In this document: positions 45,783 to 58,752 of the stretch, in pieces
Layout: the number at the start of each line of letters is the position of its first letter
How positions within the stretch are numbered: the first letter of the stretch is position 1
Assembly: GCA_021234155.1 (NCBI GenBank)
Contig: JAJEKV010000108.1
Location: forward strand, 2,460,676 to 2,524,675
Source: Isoetes taiwanensis
Taxonomy: Eukaryota > Streptophyta > Lycopodiopsida > Isoetales > Isoetaceae
Direction: 5' to 3'
Length of the DNA stretch: 64,000 nt
Notes under the pieces: generated by a model
Database searches by the model: none
What the model was told of the DNA's origin: nothing
Seen by the model: the letters and a program-made list of their open reading frames with translations, nothing else
Made by a program: the position numbers and the translations under genes

Positions 45783-46942
45783 TAGAAGTTTATTTTTGGG
45801 AGCCTTGTGTTGTACACCCTCGAGTGTTTACTAAATGGCGTGTTGCAGGAATTCGTAAGGTTGGGCAGTTGTGGGAAAATGATAGATGGATTACTTGGAC
45901 AAGATTTAAAGCTCTAGTTCCAGGTATTGGGGAAGGTGATAGGAAGGTCTTTAGGAAGATTATGGTGAATGTCAATACAGTCTCTGGTATTGTAGGGGAA
46001 GAAGATATGTGGTTGTGTGGGGATGGGGCAGAATATAAAGTCAAAAAGTTGTATGGATTGCTAATGCCACAGTCCCCATTAAAAAATTTATGACGAGGTT
46101 GGGATTAGATCAAGCGAAACCAAGGGTCTATTGACAAGGTCTTGGGTCTCCTTATGTTCCAAAAAGATCCAATTCTTTCGCTGGATCAGTCTACAAGAAG
46201 GTGCATACACTATGACATGGCTGTTGAACAAGGGTGTTGTTCAACATGATCTCTGCATCAGAGACAATGGATCATCTTTTCTTTTGTCCGATTATAGAAG
46301 ACTTACGGAGGTGGGTTTGTCAATTATTAGGCTATAGATGTGTCGCTATCATGGCGGCCATTCTACTTGATATAGGTGCGAGATATTATTCAACTCACTT
46401 TAACCAATATATCATTGTGGTACATTTGGAAACAGATGTGGTGTAGCTCTTGGAGGGGTGGCCAGCCGGTAACAAGGATTGAGCGACTTCAACATGGGGT
46501 AGCCCTCATGGCCTTAGCCCACCACGGGAAGTTTGGCCATAATTATAACAAGAACTTGGATAGAATTGGCGGTATAAAGGGGATTCTATTCATTTTCAAA
46601 TGTGGCTGGGATCTGGATTTAAGCGGTGTGCGATAAGGGTTTATGACTGTCCAACATCTATCGGGATGTTGGATGGAGGATCTTCGTCTTGACGGGGTTT
46701 TCTCCTAAGTTCTTGTTGCTTGGAATTGTTTGCTAACTCCATATAGTATCTAAGCACGGATGAAGATGGTTTTCCTATCCGGGGTAGGGAAGATTGGAGT
46801 GGTAGTTTTAGTACAATCCTTGACACTTACGAGTTATATCCGCTTTGTGATAATTCTTTCAATCAATCCCATTTGGGGATATCCTATGTAAATTTTTATA
46901 TATTAATAATACATACTCTTACCCTAAAATAAATAAAAATTA
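45783..46942 (+). mobile_element. 5'-truncated LINE 3' end with zf-RVT domain (unit 2)
   Basis: Counterpart of 14560-15738, with a better-preserved frame. KWRVAGIRKVGQLWENDRW and MWLCGDGAEYKVKKLYGLL are in one frame. They are followed by KKIQFFRWISLQEGAYTM, WLLNKGVVQHDLC and, in another frame, ETMDHLFFCPIIEDLRRW and CQLLGYRC. The Cys and His residues are those of the zf-RVT domain. The A-rich end is at about 46923-46940. Confidence 0.75.
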
Positions 46943-49138
46943 ATTTGAAGCTTGGATGAAATCCCGAAGATGATCCTTAAAAGCGGTGAGGCGAAAATTG
47001 AAGGAAAGTTCTAGTTTCTAAGCTCCATAAACAAATCTGTTATGCTTCCCTAGCTCTGCCATAGCCAAACAACAATCGAGGAGCTCATAAAAGCGGAAAT
47101 GATCGAGGCACCGAACAACCAATTAGATGTCAAAAAGACAGAGATGAAGCCCAAAATTCTTTGGAAGGAATCCGACCATGGTTCTTCGGGGAGAGCGGGG
47201 AGGAGCAATGCGAAAGTATGACCAGAACATTCTGAGGCGGACTGCCGGTTTTTACTTGATCACCACCATATGCTAGGCATATACCGGCATATACCCTAGA
47301 TATGCCATTAAGGAGGGGGGGCAACCCAAAAGCGAAAACAATAGATAGAATTTTTATGCGGCCCTTGCAGTAGCTCAGGCATTACGGCTTTGGCTTCGTC
47401 GCCGCTTGGATAATCCAGTTCAATTGGCGCTTTGATGGAGCTTTGGCATCTGGGTTTAATCGACTGCTTTGATGGGGCTTTTAGGTATACGGAAGCTTTA
47501 AATGCATTTCAATTGGTAATTGGTAGAAGAGAGAAATCTCGGTGGCTTTGATGCAGTGAGCTTCTGTGGAGAAACAGGGACACACAGACCAGGTTTTAAG
47601 GTTTATAACCAAACTGTGACCACGTTGATGGCTTGATTTTTTTGCCTTGCAGGAACCTTTTTGCTCGTCCTTCTGCTCTGTAATACTCCGTAATGGCTAT
47701 GGCATACTGGAGATCCGCCCTCTTTCTGGTAAGAACTCCATTTCCTTTCTTCTTCTTTTTTTGTATCAGGCCATTAGTTATGGCAGCCCACAGATTGGTA
47801 GATGCGGCTTTAAAGAAGGGTTCCACAACTGTGGCGCCCAAACAAATGCTGCCACATTGAAAAGTCACAATTCTTGGATCATGCGAGAATAGATATTTAG
47901 CTTGCAGAGTCACAAAGGTTTATATGATTTTTACGGTTGGCCTTAATACATCACCGGATGGTAAATTTTCCTTTACATCTTTGTTTTTGTTGCATATGGT
48001 TTCTAGCATTGATATTTAACAGACACAATCTGGAGCAAATCGGTGCCCTACGCACTGCCTTAATGCGAGGAGACAGACTTTTGATGTGGGCTATTACATT
48101 ACCTTGATGCTTGGAGTTTATTTAAGTGTTGGATACTAATAATTTTGTTGCATGTCTTTAAATGGAGTTCTATGTAAGTTTGTCCTCCTTTTCTTTGAAT
48201 GGCGGGGAATTTGTACATTTCGTTTTTTTTCCAGATCATGACTTTCTAACATTTCCGTTTGTTTGATTTTCTTGATAAGCCGGCCTTTTCTTTCTGTAGG
48301 TTTGTTTGATCGGCGTAAGCATAACTGTAGTACCATGCCCAGTGTTTGATCGGCCTTTATAGGTCTGTTCCAATGTTTGCTTATTTTTTCTTGACAGTCA
48401 TTTTTCTTACTTTGCCTGCATTTCACCCTAAGTCACTTTAGTGATTTCTTCGCCTTTTAGATTTATGCTGGGCTTTTAGATGCTTCCATGCTCTGTAGTT
48501 TTTCAGAATGTCGAGATGTGCTTGGAGCTGTGATCTCCATGTTTAATGAACTCTGATTCTTACGCATATTTGGCCGAGAACTTAAAAACAAACTCTGCAA
48601 AATTAATCATGTCTTCATTGCAAGTTGCGTCATTCAGGAGCAAAAAACCTCTCATCGAGACAAAATTCCATTCTGAACCACAAATGAGATGCTTATTCGT
48701 GTCCACAAATTGATGTGCAGTAGCCAGGTACAAACTAAACCCAGATTTTTATCCACCCTTTTACCACATGTCTAATGTAAAAATTCTTGTGTAGATGGAC
48801 ATGCGCGAACTTTGGATGATCTTTTCAAATCATTTGGTTGCACTTTTACCATAGTTTTTGCGAGGTAAATATGCCTAGTTAACTATGTTTGGAAGCCTAT
48901 CGGGTTCCATTTACTCTTGAATTTGGCAAACCATTTTGCTTCTCCATTTTGCTTCTCTCTAATAAATATTGTACTGAGGACCTATTTTCGCATATTGGGC
49001 CCTGTAGATGCAGGTATGGCATGTACAAAATTGTGCTCATTTGGCAGAGTCAGTTGAATATCAGAATATGGGAACATTATCTACAGGCCGACCACTTCGG
49101 CACATATGGGGCTATAAAAATGGAATATGACCATCTTT
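46943..49138. other. Unrecognised stretch (unit 2)
   Basis: Matches 15739-17930. The block 48240-48420 is identical to unit 1. Possible exon remnants as described there. Confidence 0.3.
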
Positions 49139-49149
49139 GCCATAATAGC

Positions 49150-51200
49150 CGCGGTGCCCCGATCGGCTCGAAATTGAGTTAGGGAGCCGGTAGAGAACCT
49201 TGGCGAACCCGGAAAGAAGTCGCTTAGGCGAACCCGGGGATTCGCCAGGCGAACTAAAAGTTTAGGTGGCGGTGAGGGCGCCACCCACCGGAACCGCCCA
49301 AGTGAACCCGAACGAGGGTTAAGCGGAGTTAGGTCGGATCGGCTGGAATCGTGTGTCCGGCGTGCGAAGCTACCCGGGTTAGCTGGGGCGAACCGGGTCA
49401 AATCTGGCCCGATACCGGTCCACAGCGTGAAATGTCGGGCGATGCGGGGTGCCAGTACAAGCCCGGTCGCTGGCGAACCGGAATTATGTCGGCGTCGACC
49501 CGTCGATCAACAGTCCCGATTGGTCGGGGTTGGGTTCGGCTTAAAGCGAACCGATTTCGAGGAGAGGCCACGAATTTTTGAATCGAATTCCAATGCCACG
49601 AGATATTCGGTGGGAGGGGGTGTGAAGAATCTTTGGTTCGCCATGAATTATGGCTGAAACCAAGATTTGAGCTCAGCGTTACCGTCCGAGTTTCAAGCCA
49701 TGCCGTGGTAGATCGACTTCCCAATCCTCTGAAATCTTTTGAAGAGTGGCGATGGGGGGCGATGGGTGCTTCCATTAGGTGACCCCTAGCAACTAGGCTG
49801 CCTCGAAGTCCCGTAAGGAACTAACTTGTGGGGCCGGTTACCTGGCGCCGGTACAACTAACCGCTGGATTCACTGGACTCATCGTCAAGCTGCAAGATCG
49901 ACAATATGCGACCCAGTGGTGCATCGGCCGAACATGGCTCTCGGCGGGTGCCCTCCAGCTTCTCTGCGGGGCCCGGGGGGTGGCCCGGGGATCAGCGGCA
50001 CTGGCCCCGGACGGATGGGGAACATAGTGTTTCTGTAGGCACAACCTCATCAGCGCATACACACACTTCGTTGAATGCGTAACCACCAACTTGAGGTGCA
50101 CCACGAAGCCAATGTCTTTGGGTCGGGTAGAGGCCGTCAATTCATGAACAAGTTCTTGGGGATCTTGGGTGGGAGTAACTTGTGAAGTGGATTGGCGGCG
50201 GGTTCCACCCATCGTCAAAGTATCTTCCCGGTTTCCTCCTCGACATTGTGTCATCCACCGGTGTCATGAAGGCCATAATCACTATCATTTTCATCACGAA
50301 ATCGACTCAGCTTGAGTGGTCGGTGTCTACTGTGCCATTCTCGGACACTCTACTAGGAAGACAAGCGGCGTCTATCACAACACGAACACTGCTCGCCTAT
50401 GGCAAAATTGCCTCACGGTAAAATTGCCTCACGGTAAAAAAAAAAATTAGCCTTTGGTTAGAAATAAGCGTGTGGTATTGGCTGTGGTAAAAAAAACTTC
50501 TCATGTAAAAATGCCTATGGCAAAAAATAGCATGTGCTAAAATATCCTATTCTAAATGTCCATTGTAAAAATGGCCTATGATAAATGCAAAAAAATAAGG
50601 CCTATGCTCAATATTGAGAATGCAAAAGGATATGAGACATATATGGGCCTTTTTGTTTTAGCGGCGGCATGCTATAACACCGACCTTTGAAGCACTGCGC
50701 CCTCCCAAGCGATCTGAGCATACAAGCGTCTCGGCGGCATAAATAGCCCTTAGGCTGCGTATAAGGATTAAGCCAGGCGGTGGTGTTCTTTCTTTCTTGG
50801 CCATTAAAAAACTTGGCCATTAAAAAACTTGTGCATTAAATTTCTTGGCCATTAAAAAACCACCTTGCTGACAAGCGGATTAAGCAAAGCGAACCGGGCT
50901 GCCACCAGCTGCTTGATCGTGGATTTGCCACCACAGCGCCCGCCCCCTTGAATTATTTGTGGGTTCGCCGGGCGAATCCGCTGAACACTGGCCCCGTCGC
51001 GGCTTTACGGCGGCCCTGCGGCTGCCGCGGCTTAACGGGTTTGGGTTAAGCCCAAAGCGAACGGCAACTTAACGCCGCCCGCCGGTATACGTCCCGGTAG
51101 TCGGCAGGCGAATCCTGTGAGTCGCTGGCGAATCTGCCCGGGGTTCGGCAGGCGAACCCTCTTGGCCGGATTGACCCGATTCGGGGAGCCAATAAAGTTG
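49150..51200. mobile_element. GC-rich MULE-like insertion with 11-bp TSD (unit 2)
   Basis: Perfect direct repeats of GCCATAATAGC lie at 49139-49149 and 51201-51211. GC-rich ends with inverted GCGAACCC/GGGTTCGC words are clear here: GGGGATTCGCCAGGCGAAC on the left, GGGTTCGGCAGGCGAACC on the right. The minus strand carries the same unknown coding-like fragments as unit 1 (STSQVTPTQDPQELVHEL at about 50115-50190, WHWNSIQKFVASP near 49570). This element has the highest difference density between units. Confidence 0.5.
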
Positions 51201-51486
51201 GCCATAATAGCATGTATACAAAGATCATACGGTCCAAGCTCATTGGTACGTAAGTAATCATCAAATCTTGAGAAAAGCAAATTTATTCAAATTTCTTGCA
51301 TTATTTCTTCTTTGGGATGATGTCGCTCATTTCATCTCATCTATGCTTTGGTTTTAACAAACCTTTTTCCTTTCTAGATTATGAGCTCCGACTTGTGATC
51401 TATTACCAAAAACTTTCAGTTTGACAAGTGCTTTTGGCTCTAATTGGGTTGGAAAATAACTAAGCAGGTGCCTTTTCTGTTGACTT

Positions 51487-51882
51487 TCTAGAACCTTCTA
51501 GCATGTTATGGAAGAATCTAGAATGTTCTAGAGATCTCGGGGTTCTAGAACATAGACCTTCTAGAATAATAAAAAAAAGTTGTAAAATCTTGTAGAAAGT
51601 AAAAAAAAGTTCTGAGAAATCTAAGGCAATCTAAACCTTATTCTAGAAGAACCAATGACCTTCTAGAAACTTCTAGAACCTTCTAGAATGTTCTAGAGGA
51701 ACCTAGAACCTTCTAGAAGATTCTAGAAACTTCTAGAACTTTCTAGCATGTTCTAGAAGAATCTAGAATGTTCTAGAAAGTCTCAGGGGGTTCTAGAACG
51801 TAGAATCTTCTAGAATAATTAAAAAAAAGTTGTAAAATCTTGTAGAAAGTAAAAAAACTTTACGAAATCTTATTCTAGAAGG
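51487..51882. repeat. TTCTAGAA array with 10-bp period (unit 2)
   Basis: Twelve consecutive 10-bp units at 51661-51780 match those at 20477-20596. The only changes are GAGCC to GAACC and GAAGA to GAGGA. A partial block lies at 51490-51540. Preservation of the phase in both units shows that the array is not a sequencing artefact. Confidence 0.9.
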
Positions 51883-53046
51883 GCCTTAAGCCTTTTTCAT
51901 CAATAACCTCTTTGAGAAAATGTAAAAGCGCCATTTGTGTTTTTATTTCTTAAAAAGCCCCCAGCGAAATTTTTCGTCATTGCGTTCTAGCCTCTATGGT
52001 CGAGCTATTTAAGGAAGTCTTCATTGAATAGGCATGTAACATATTGTATCTAGACCGTTGTCTTTCAAGGTGGTGAGGGTGTACGTTAGATGCCATTGGA
52101 TCATAATGCTTTTGCATGAGGTGGCCATGATGGCTATGAATACTATCGTAAAAGTGCATGTATAGGTGGCAATGCATTAATTAGAAGCCTATGTTTTATC
52201 AACTAAAGGCGGTGAGGGTGCTTAAGTGCAATGTCATTTTGCTACCTCCACAATTTTTTATCCATTTTGTCCATAATATTTTGTTGTATCTTCATTTTAT
52301 CACGTTCAAATATTCAATTCCATGATATTGGCAACAATTACTTAAGCACCCCCCTTGTTATGTAGAGATTGATCTCGGCCATCCAAATTTAAGATCGACG
52401 GCCCACATGGAGCCACTTTATGATGCTTGAAGCAGCCCCCTTATTTGGGGCTTTTGAGCTGGGCTGTTGGATCTTAAGATTTAATCTTAGCCGTTGGGTT
52501 AAAAGTCACTGAAATAAATGCCACCTTAAGAGGTGTCATCATGTCATATTGTTTCCCCTTAAAAAAAAAAAATTATTCAAAAATTATTCAAGCCCTTAAT
52601 AGATAGGTCAATTTCAACCGTTTGATAAAAAGGTATACGGAGAGATCCTTGCACCTTTGCACGCACTTGATGAGGTGTCATCTCAAAAGCTTCAATCCCA
52701 CGTCAGGGAAGCCATGACGATCAGGTATGGCGGAGTGGGGCTCGAATCTTCCGCTCCCAGACGATCGTGGGCTCACTAGCCACGGCCACATGACATTTTT
52801 TTAGGCACCCGCGCCCCTTTTTTCCAAATTTTAGGGGGTGGAGGCCCCTCGTTCAGCGCGGAGGTGACTTTTCGGTACCCCATTTATTTCCCCTTTTGTA
52901 ATGAACGGCACCTTTAAATTATGCCATTATTCTGCCAAAATTATAATGCAAAATAGGACTCTGTATTCTCGGGGGCGGTAGCTTCCCACCTGCGCTTTGT
53001 GCTTTCTTCTTCAATCGTGACCCTCTGGTAGCGCCGCTTCCCTGCA
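51883..53046. other. Non-coding stretch (unit 2)
   Basis: Matches 20697-21764. No recognised gene. 52300-52720 is essentially identical to unit 1. Confidence 0.45.
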
Positions 53047-53570
53047 TTGTGCTTCCTTCTTCGAGAAATTCCGACCTATGGCTGCTTACGGCAGCAGCAT
53101 AAAATATCATTTCAAGGCATCGAGAAGAAGCGATTTCAAGCTTTCAAGCGGAAGATTTCAAGCTTTCAAGCGAAGCTTTCAAGATTTCAACCGGAAGAGC
53201 CATATTGGCCTTTTCTCGGTAGGAAGAGCCATCTTGGCCTTTTCTCACATTGGGGACATGGTTTTGCACGAATTTCTTCCTGCTTTGCTTTTGCTCACGG
53301 CAAAGAAAAGGCGATGGCTGCTCCATTCTTTGCCGATTTACTTGGCGACATCCTACAAAAATAATCGGAATCATTCCCTTGTTTTACGGAGGCTAGATTT
53401 GAATCGGACCTTTCAAAACCCATCTTCTAAGCAAAAGTTTGGGACCTCTTCAATACAAAACTGGCAGGTTGCATCATTTCGATAACATTTCTTGCCTGCA
53501 GACTGCGCTTGAAGGTCGGCTATGGCGGGTTCTAGAACTTCTGCAAGCTACGTGGCATAATAAGATAGGT
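53047..53570 (+). pseudogene. Open stretch of uncertain identity, possibly F-box-like (unit 2)
   Basis: Counterpart of 21765-22420. Frames overlap, with FADLLGDILQK at the end of one and RTFQNPSSKQKFGTSS and HHFDNISC in others. Phe/Ser/Lys-rich repeats come from the ATTTCAAGCTTTCAAG words. Identity uncertain. Confidence 0.25.
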
Positions 53571-53591
53571 GGAAATTTAAAGGTACCGTTC

Positions 53592-53722
53592 ATTACGTAC
53601 TGTAATTGCCATGAGTCGGACATTCCTTTGTAAAGTCGTCGCGCCCCAAACTTCGGCGCGGCGGTATTGCGGAAGCCCTTACGGGGGAATGCCCCTCCTC
53701 ATGGCAATTACCTAAATCGTAA
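53592..53722. mobile_element. Fold-back/MITE-like element A (unit 2)
   Basis: Arms TAATTGCCATGAGTCGG and CTCCTCATGGCAATTA around a GC-rich core. Matches 22419-22561. Confidence 0.7.
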
Positions 53723-53839
53723 TCACCACATAGTCCATATTCTTTGTATATTCTTTTAATTTTTATAGGGCATAAAATTTGCCCTTTTACGTAAGCGGCG
53801 CCGGCGCCTACGCCGTCTCGTCCTCTGCTCTGATCCGGC

Positions 53840-53955
53840 ATGCTGCCATACCTCCAATCTGCCGCCATAGCTCTGGCATTCTCCGCCATAGCTCCGATCT
53901 GCCGCCATAGCTCCGATCTGCTGCCATAGCTCCGGCATTCTGCCATAACTGGATA
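53840..53955. repeat. GCCGCCATAGCTCCGATCT minisatellite (unit 2)
   Basis: Five to six units of about 20 bp, clearer than the unit 1 version (22640-22790). On the minus strand it reads as WRQIGAMAADRSYGG-type low-complexity peptide, probably without meaning. Confidence 0.75.
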
Positions 53956-54587
53956 TATCGCCAGAAGAGCCACCGCCATAGGTGAACTTGCTTCAGCAAG
54001 AAAAGCTGTCGTATTAAGCGTGAAGCAAGTTTTTCTTTCCCGCCGCTCTGAAGCCAGAATTTGCGCCGGGAGTTGTCTTAATAATTTGAATCTGACTTAA
54101 GCTTGATTCTTTGCTTTAGAGTTGCAAATGTAAATGGCGATCATAGATTAAGCCACAAAGTAAAGGCGTGGAAAGTGTCCGGATTGAAGAGACGGATCCA
54201 AAGCCTCTGCCGAAATGCTTTTCAGGTCTTCTTTTCTTTTTTCTAGGTATATATTTCTTAGTGATGAATGCATGTGTTTCCTTTGAGCAGTGTTGATTAT
54301 TCTCGGCTTTGCCCACGAGGATTGATCATGTCGCGATTATTCCATTTTTCTGGGGTTGATGATTTCTCTACGCCTTTGTGTTTGCCCTTTTGAACAAATC
54401 CCTTCTTTCCTCCATATTAGCAGATCTTCAGTTCATTTGACAGGTGCAGGGCTCTGAGCAGCCAAATCAAGCATTAGATACTGGATAATTTTTTTCTAAG
54501 GGTTCATAGTTTTTGGAAGCTGACATTCTAAGAAGAATGCCATAGCCGTCTTATATCATTTTGTTCGTAATATGCACCATGTGGTGA

Positions 54588-54765
54588 TTACGTTCGGTAA
54601 TTGCCCTGAGTCGGGCATTCCGCCCGATAAAGTCTCGTGGCGCCCTTGATTTCGGCGGCGCTTTCAGCGGCTCCGCGCCTCGTCGCGCCCGCCTGCGTGC
54701 GGTGAGCAGGAGGAACTTTACTAGGCGGAATGACCCTCCTCATGGCAATTACCTAATACATAATA
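54588..54765. mobile_element. Fold-back/MITE-like element B (unit 2)
   Basis: Long inverted arms: GTAATTGCCCTGAGTCGGGC with CATTCCGCCC on the left, GGCGGAATGACCCTCCTCA with TGGCAATTACC on the right. Matches 23428-23585; the GC-rich loop differs strongly. Confidence 0.75.
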
Positions 54766-54772
54766 ATTTCAC

Positions 54773-55267
54773 CCTTCCTTAACAATTTCCTTTAACAGCC
54801 AGTTAGGTAATGTCGGAATGCCAGTCGGAGCTGAAGACAATCGGAGCTGAATGCCGGAATGTTGAGATGAAGGCCGGGGATGTCAGAATGTATAGATGAA
54901 GGCGAGAATGCTGGAGTGATAAGAATCGTGCTGGAGCGATGAGAATCGTCTAAAAATCAGTTTCAATGTTAGAATTTGCAGAATTATCTGTTATTGATTA
55001 TCTCCCATTGTTGATTATCTTGCAGAATCAAGAATGTTTGAAGTTTCATTTTATTTAGATCTAAATTCTAAATTTTAGTTTCTTCTAGATGTAAAGTCTT
55101 CAATGGATCAGATCAATCATTAGCAAATCTCTATCTTGAAACTAGTGTCATGCACCTATGAGAACGCTTGTATTGCAGTTGCAGAAACTCCTTTTTGATG
55201 ATACTCTTGAGTCTTATCTTAGTTAGTTATGCCTTCATGCCATGAACCATTCCCTTATTACACAATA
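54773..55267. repeat. Direct repeat R, first copy (unit 2)
   Basis: Matches 23598-24086. The inner short repeats are complete here (GGAATGCCAGTCGGAGCTGA). Confidence 0.85.
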
Positions 55268-56290
55268 TTCTTGAGTGTGCAAGTATAGAAATAAATTTAA
55301 TCTGGGATTCACAGCAATCAGCAATCAGTGCTGCATATACTTAGGGCTCTGCAGCTAGATGATCCTAAGTTGTAGATACATACACATACAGGGAAGATTT
55401 ATTCTACATGGGTTCTGATACAGAGTTCGTTGATGGATCTAGAATACAACACAATACAATCTGTGATGCTCAGGCTTAAATATATGAGTCTAGCTTTTGC
55501 TAAAAGAATCAGCGGTACGTGGAGCTTTAAGATTTAGAGATTTAGGCGTGGAGATTTAGGCTAATGACAAAATTTAAGTTACTAGATTCATGACTCTGCA
55601 AGAAGGCCTCATTATAAAATACTATGCCCTTTTCTCACGCAATTGAGCATGTTTTCTTCTTACGGTAGAAAGCCCACGGAATGTATCTAGAAGGTCAAAG
55701 CGAGGAGATTAAATGCGATAGAAAAATGATGCATTGGTGGAAAGTGCTCATCGGATATGGAATAAGAAAGCCCAGAGAATAGGTTCCATAATCCATAAAA
55801 GGCGGATGAAATTACGATAGCAAAACCATGATTTGGCGTTAAAGCAAGCTGACATTATCCGTATCACGTAAAATAAAGGAGGAAAATATGAAAAGAAAAT
55901 GTGCGAGAAGAACTTTGCCAGCCGGTGATGTGAAACCTTCATTAGGCTGCCCTCGGTGATCAATCCCATTTGCAAATCCTTCATTAAAATTGTACTTTAT
56001 TTACATGTTAGAAATAATCTCAAAGCGAAGAAGAATAGAGAGTAGATATTAAGGCATTTGCAAAAGTTAAAAAGAATAGAGAAGAATCTAAATATAGTGC
56101 ATTTCGGGCTTTGACAAACTAGCTAAAGGTGGATTTGAACCACATACCAACCATCCATTTCATGCATAAAAGGTGCTGGCTTGAAGAGGCGTATAGAAAG
56201 CGAGGGACAGTCAGAAGCAGGGGACATTACATAGAGGTGCAAGTGTGAGAACTGGCAACTTTACAAATATGGCAACACTTTCGAGCTCAC
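55268..56290. other. No recognised gene (unit 2)
   Basis: AT-rich counterpart of 24087-25120. Confidence 0.4.
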
Positions 56291-56522
56291 CCACTAAATT
56301 GGGCTTGAGATATCTATTTGTTGAAGACCATTGCCTTGCCATAACTTAGAGCCTTGAACTAGAGCTAATATAAGACCTTTGCAATATTAACAATTATGCT
56401 TTATAGACACTAAATTGGGCTTGAGATATCTATTTGTTGAAGCCCATTGCCTTGCCATAACTTAGAGCCTTGAACCAGAGCTAATATAAGACCTTTGCAA
56501 TATTAACAATTATGCTTTATAG
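56291..56522. repeat. 116-bp tandem duplication specific to unit 2
   Basis: Two head-to-tail copies starting CACTAAATTGGGCTTGAGA (56291 and 56407), differing at a few bases. Unit 1 has one copy (near 25107). Confidence 0.95.
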
Positions 56523-56827
56523 ACTAGATCATGCTCACACCATAGAGCAATAATGAGAAGTCAAATTAATGACATGAATTCAAAATAATGGCATGAATTC
56601 TAGCAGGGGATGTCCAACTTTGGAGGTCAGCATTCAAAGGTCACGCCTCTGTTTACTTGTACTACCATGTATTTTGGTTCCACCCATTCTGCTAAACTGT
56701 TAGAGAGGCTTGTAGCCTATGCATGTTCAATCACCAAGGCAAATCCACATGCTGACAGGCCTTAAAAATTGTGCATCTGATTTAAACTGAATGAAACTTT
56801 ATCTTTTCTTTTATATTATTTTTGCAG

Positions 56828-57010
56828 GATTCTGCTAGGCAACTTCTGGAACATTGCAACCATCCTCCTTTTGCAGTTGCTATGCTAGGTGAAGCACTCA
56901 GAGGAGCAAACTAGGCAGAGGATTGGAGATGTGCAAACAAGCACTTCATTGAGTACAATGAAGGGGATAACCAAAAGTCGTGTCTTTCTTCTTGTGATTC
57001 TTGTGATTTT
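56828..57010 (+). pseudogene. NB-ARC-like exon fragment of an NLR gene (unit 2)
   Basis: After a good acceptor (TTTTTGCAG at 56819-56827) the frame reads ARQLLEHCNHPPFAVAMLG, then EALRGAN. One stop follows, then AEDWRCANKHFIEYNEGD. The pattern (A/S)-x-x-(L/I)-L-x-x-C-x-x-x-P-x-A-x-x-x-(L)-G-x-x-(L)-R, followed by a Trp, is that of the winged-helix border of plant NB-ARC domains (GLPLA motif). GLPLA is altered to HPPFA. I find no P-loop, kinase-2 or LRR region, so this is a fragment. The identification is moderate. Confidence 0.45.
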
Positions 57011-57700
57011 GGAAGGTGGAACCCTATCACAGCAGATGCATAGTAAATAGGGCTTCCACTCAATCTAGTTGTGAAAGCAGGGATGCAGAGGAGCCTCAAG
57101 AAATTTATTGGCCTCATAAAGATAATGAAGAATTCAATCGATCCTTAAGCCAATTCAAAGAACATACCTCTGAGAAGCCAAAATCTCTCCTTTCTTGCCA
57201 CTCCAATGCATGTTCATAAGTCTGAAATCCTTGTTTGCATTTGAAGAAACTAAAATTCGGCAAAGCAAGAATGTCTACTACTAATGAGTTACCTCTGAAA
57301 ATCCGAAATCTTGGCCTTGGAGCTCCAATGCATGTTCGAAATCCCGAATCTGAATCGTGTTTGCATTACCCTGAATGAAGCAAGTAGATTTTGCAACAGA
57401 AAGACAAAATTTCAAAGAAAGTAACCTCTTTTTCATTCACAACAGGGCCGAAGTGTCTGAACGCAGAGAGCGACGATCTCTTCATTGGCGTCTCGTTCTC
57501 TCTCCAGTTCTCTGAATTTCGTAACAGGCTTGTTAGAAGTGAATACAAAAATATTAACAGCTTCTGTTAACAACTTGTTAACGAATGGATAACATTTGGA
57601 GGCCCCCCCTTCTCCCGTATAAAAATTGCATACGGAGGCTATACGGAGGGGGTAAGAAAAAAGCATCATGTGGCCGTGCCTACTAGCCACGGCCACATGA
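57011..57700. other. Unassigned stretch (unit 2)
   Basis: Matches 25700-26390, with the same internal CCAATGCATGTTCA repeat. Possible exon remnants, not recognised. Confidence 0.3.
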
Positions 57701-57785
57701 CATTTTTTTAGGCACCCCCGCCCCTTTTTTTCAAATTTTAGGGGGTGGATAGATAGATAGATAGATAGATAGTAGTTTTAACGTC
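57680..57785. repeat. CACATGACATTTTTTT phrase and (GATA)n microsatellite (unit 2)
   Basis: Matches 26390-26490, with fewer GATA units. Confidence 0.85.
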
Positions 57786-58028
57786 ACGCCACTAGGCAGC
57801 ATCCAACTGGACATGTGACCACACACCACACTACATTGCCCCCAACCACCTTACATTGCGTCTGTTGGGATTTGACCCCCAACAGTACCGAGTGCGATTC
57901 TGGGCGGTCTCGAACTCGACACCACATTGCTAAGGAACTAGTGTGTTACCACTAGACCAAATGCCCCCATTCAAAGCAGCAGTGACTTTTCGGTACCCCA
58001 TTTTTTCCCCCTTTCTTAACAATTTCTT

Positions 58029-58560
58029 CCTTCCTTAACAATTTCCTTTAACAGCCAGTTAAGCCAGTTAGGTAATGCCGGAATGCCAGTCGGAGCTGAA
58101 TGCCAGTCGGAGCTGAAGACAATCGGAGCTGAATGCTGGAATGTTGGAGACGAAAGCCGGGGATGTCAGAATGTACATGAAGGCCGGGGCTGGATCGAGA
58201 ATGCTGGAGTGATAAGAATCATGCTGGAACGATGAGAATCGTCTAAAAATCAGTTTCAAGGTTAGAATTTGCAGAATTATCTGCCATTGATTATTTCCCA
58301 TTGTTGACTAGCTTGCAGAATCAAGAATGTTTGAAGTTTCAGTTTATTTAGATCTAAATTCTAAATTTTAGTTTCTTCTAGATGTAAAGTCTTCAATGGA
58401 TCAGATCAATCATTAGCAAATCTCTATCTTGAAACTAGTGTCATGCACCTATGAGAACGCTTGTATTGCAGTTGCAGAAACTCCTTTTTGATGATACTCT
58501 TGAGTCTTATCTTAGTTAGTTATGCCTTCATGCCATGAACCATTCCCTTATTACACAATA
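58029..58560. repeat. Direct repeat R', abutting the Helitron (unit 2)
   Basis: Matches 26735-27256 and ends with ACACAATA before CTAG at 58561. Confidence 0.85.
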
Positions 58561-58570
58561 CTAGTAATGG

Positions 58571-58589
58571 TGCCCAGCGTTGCTGGGCA
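58571..58589 (-). terminator. Helitron 3'-terminal hairpin
   Basis: TGCCCAGC and GCTGGGCA form a perfect 8-bp stem around a GTT loop, 10 bp from the CTAG end. In Helitrons this hairpin is the signal that ends rolling-circle transfer. Confidence 0.85.
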
Positions 58590-58752
58590 TAAGTTGAAAC
58601 CTGTGTGAAGAATAACCTATTCAGCTCAAACTCTTTGTCATAAATGTAACATAATGAAGCATAATGAATGTGACATTTTTATTATTGTGAAAAAATTCTT
58701 CTTTACATAGTAATGGTGTTCAGTGTAATAGAAACTAAGAGATCTGTAGAAA

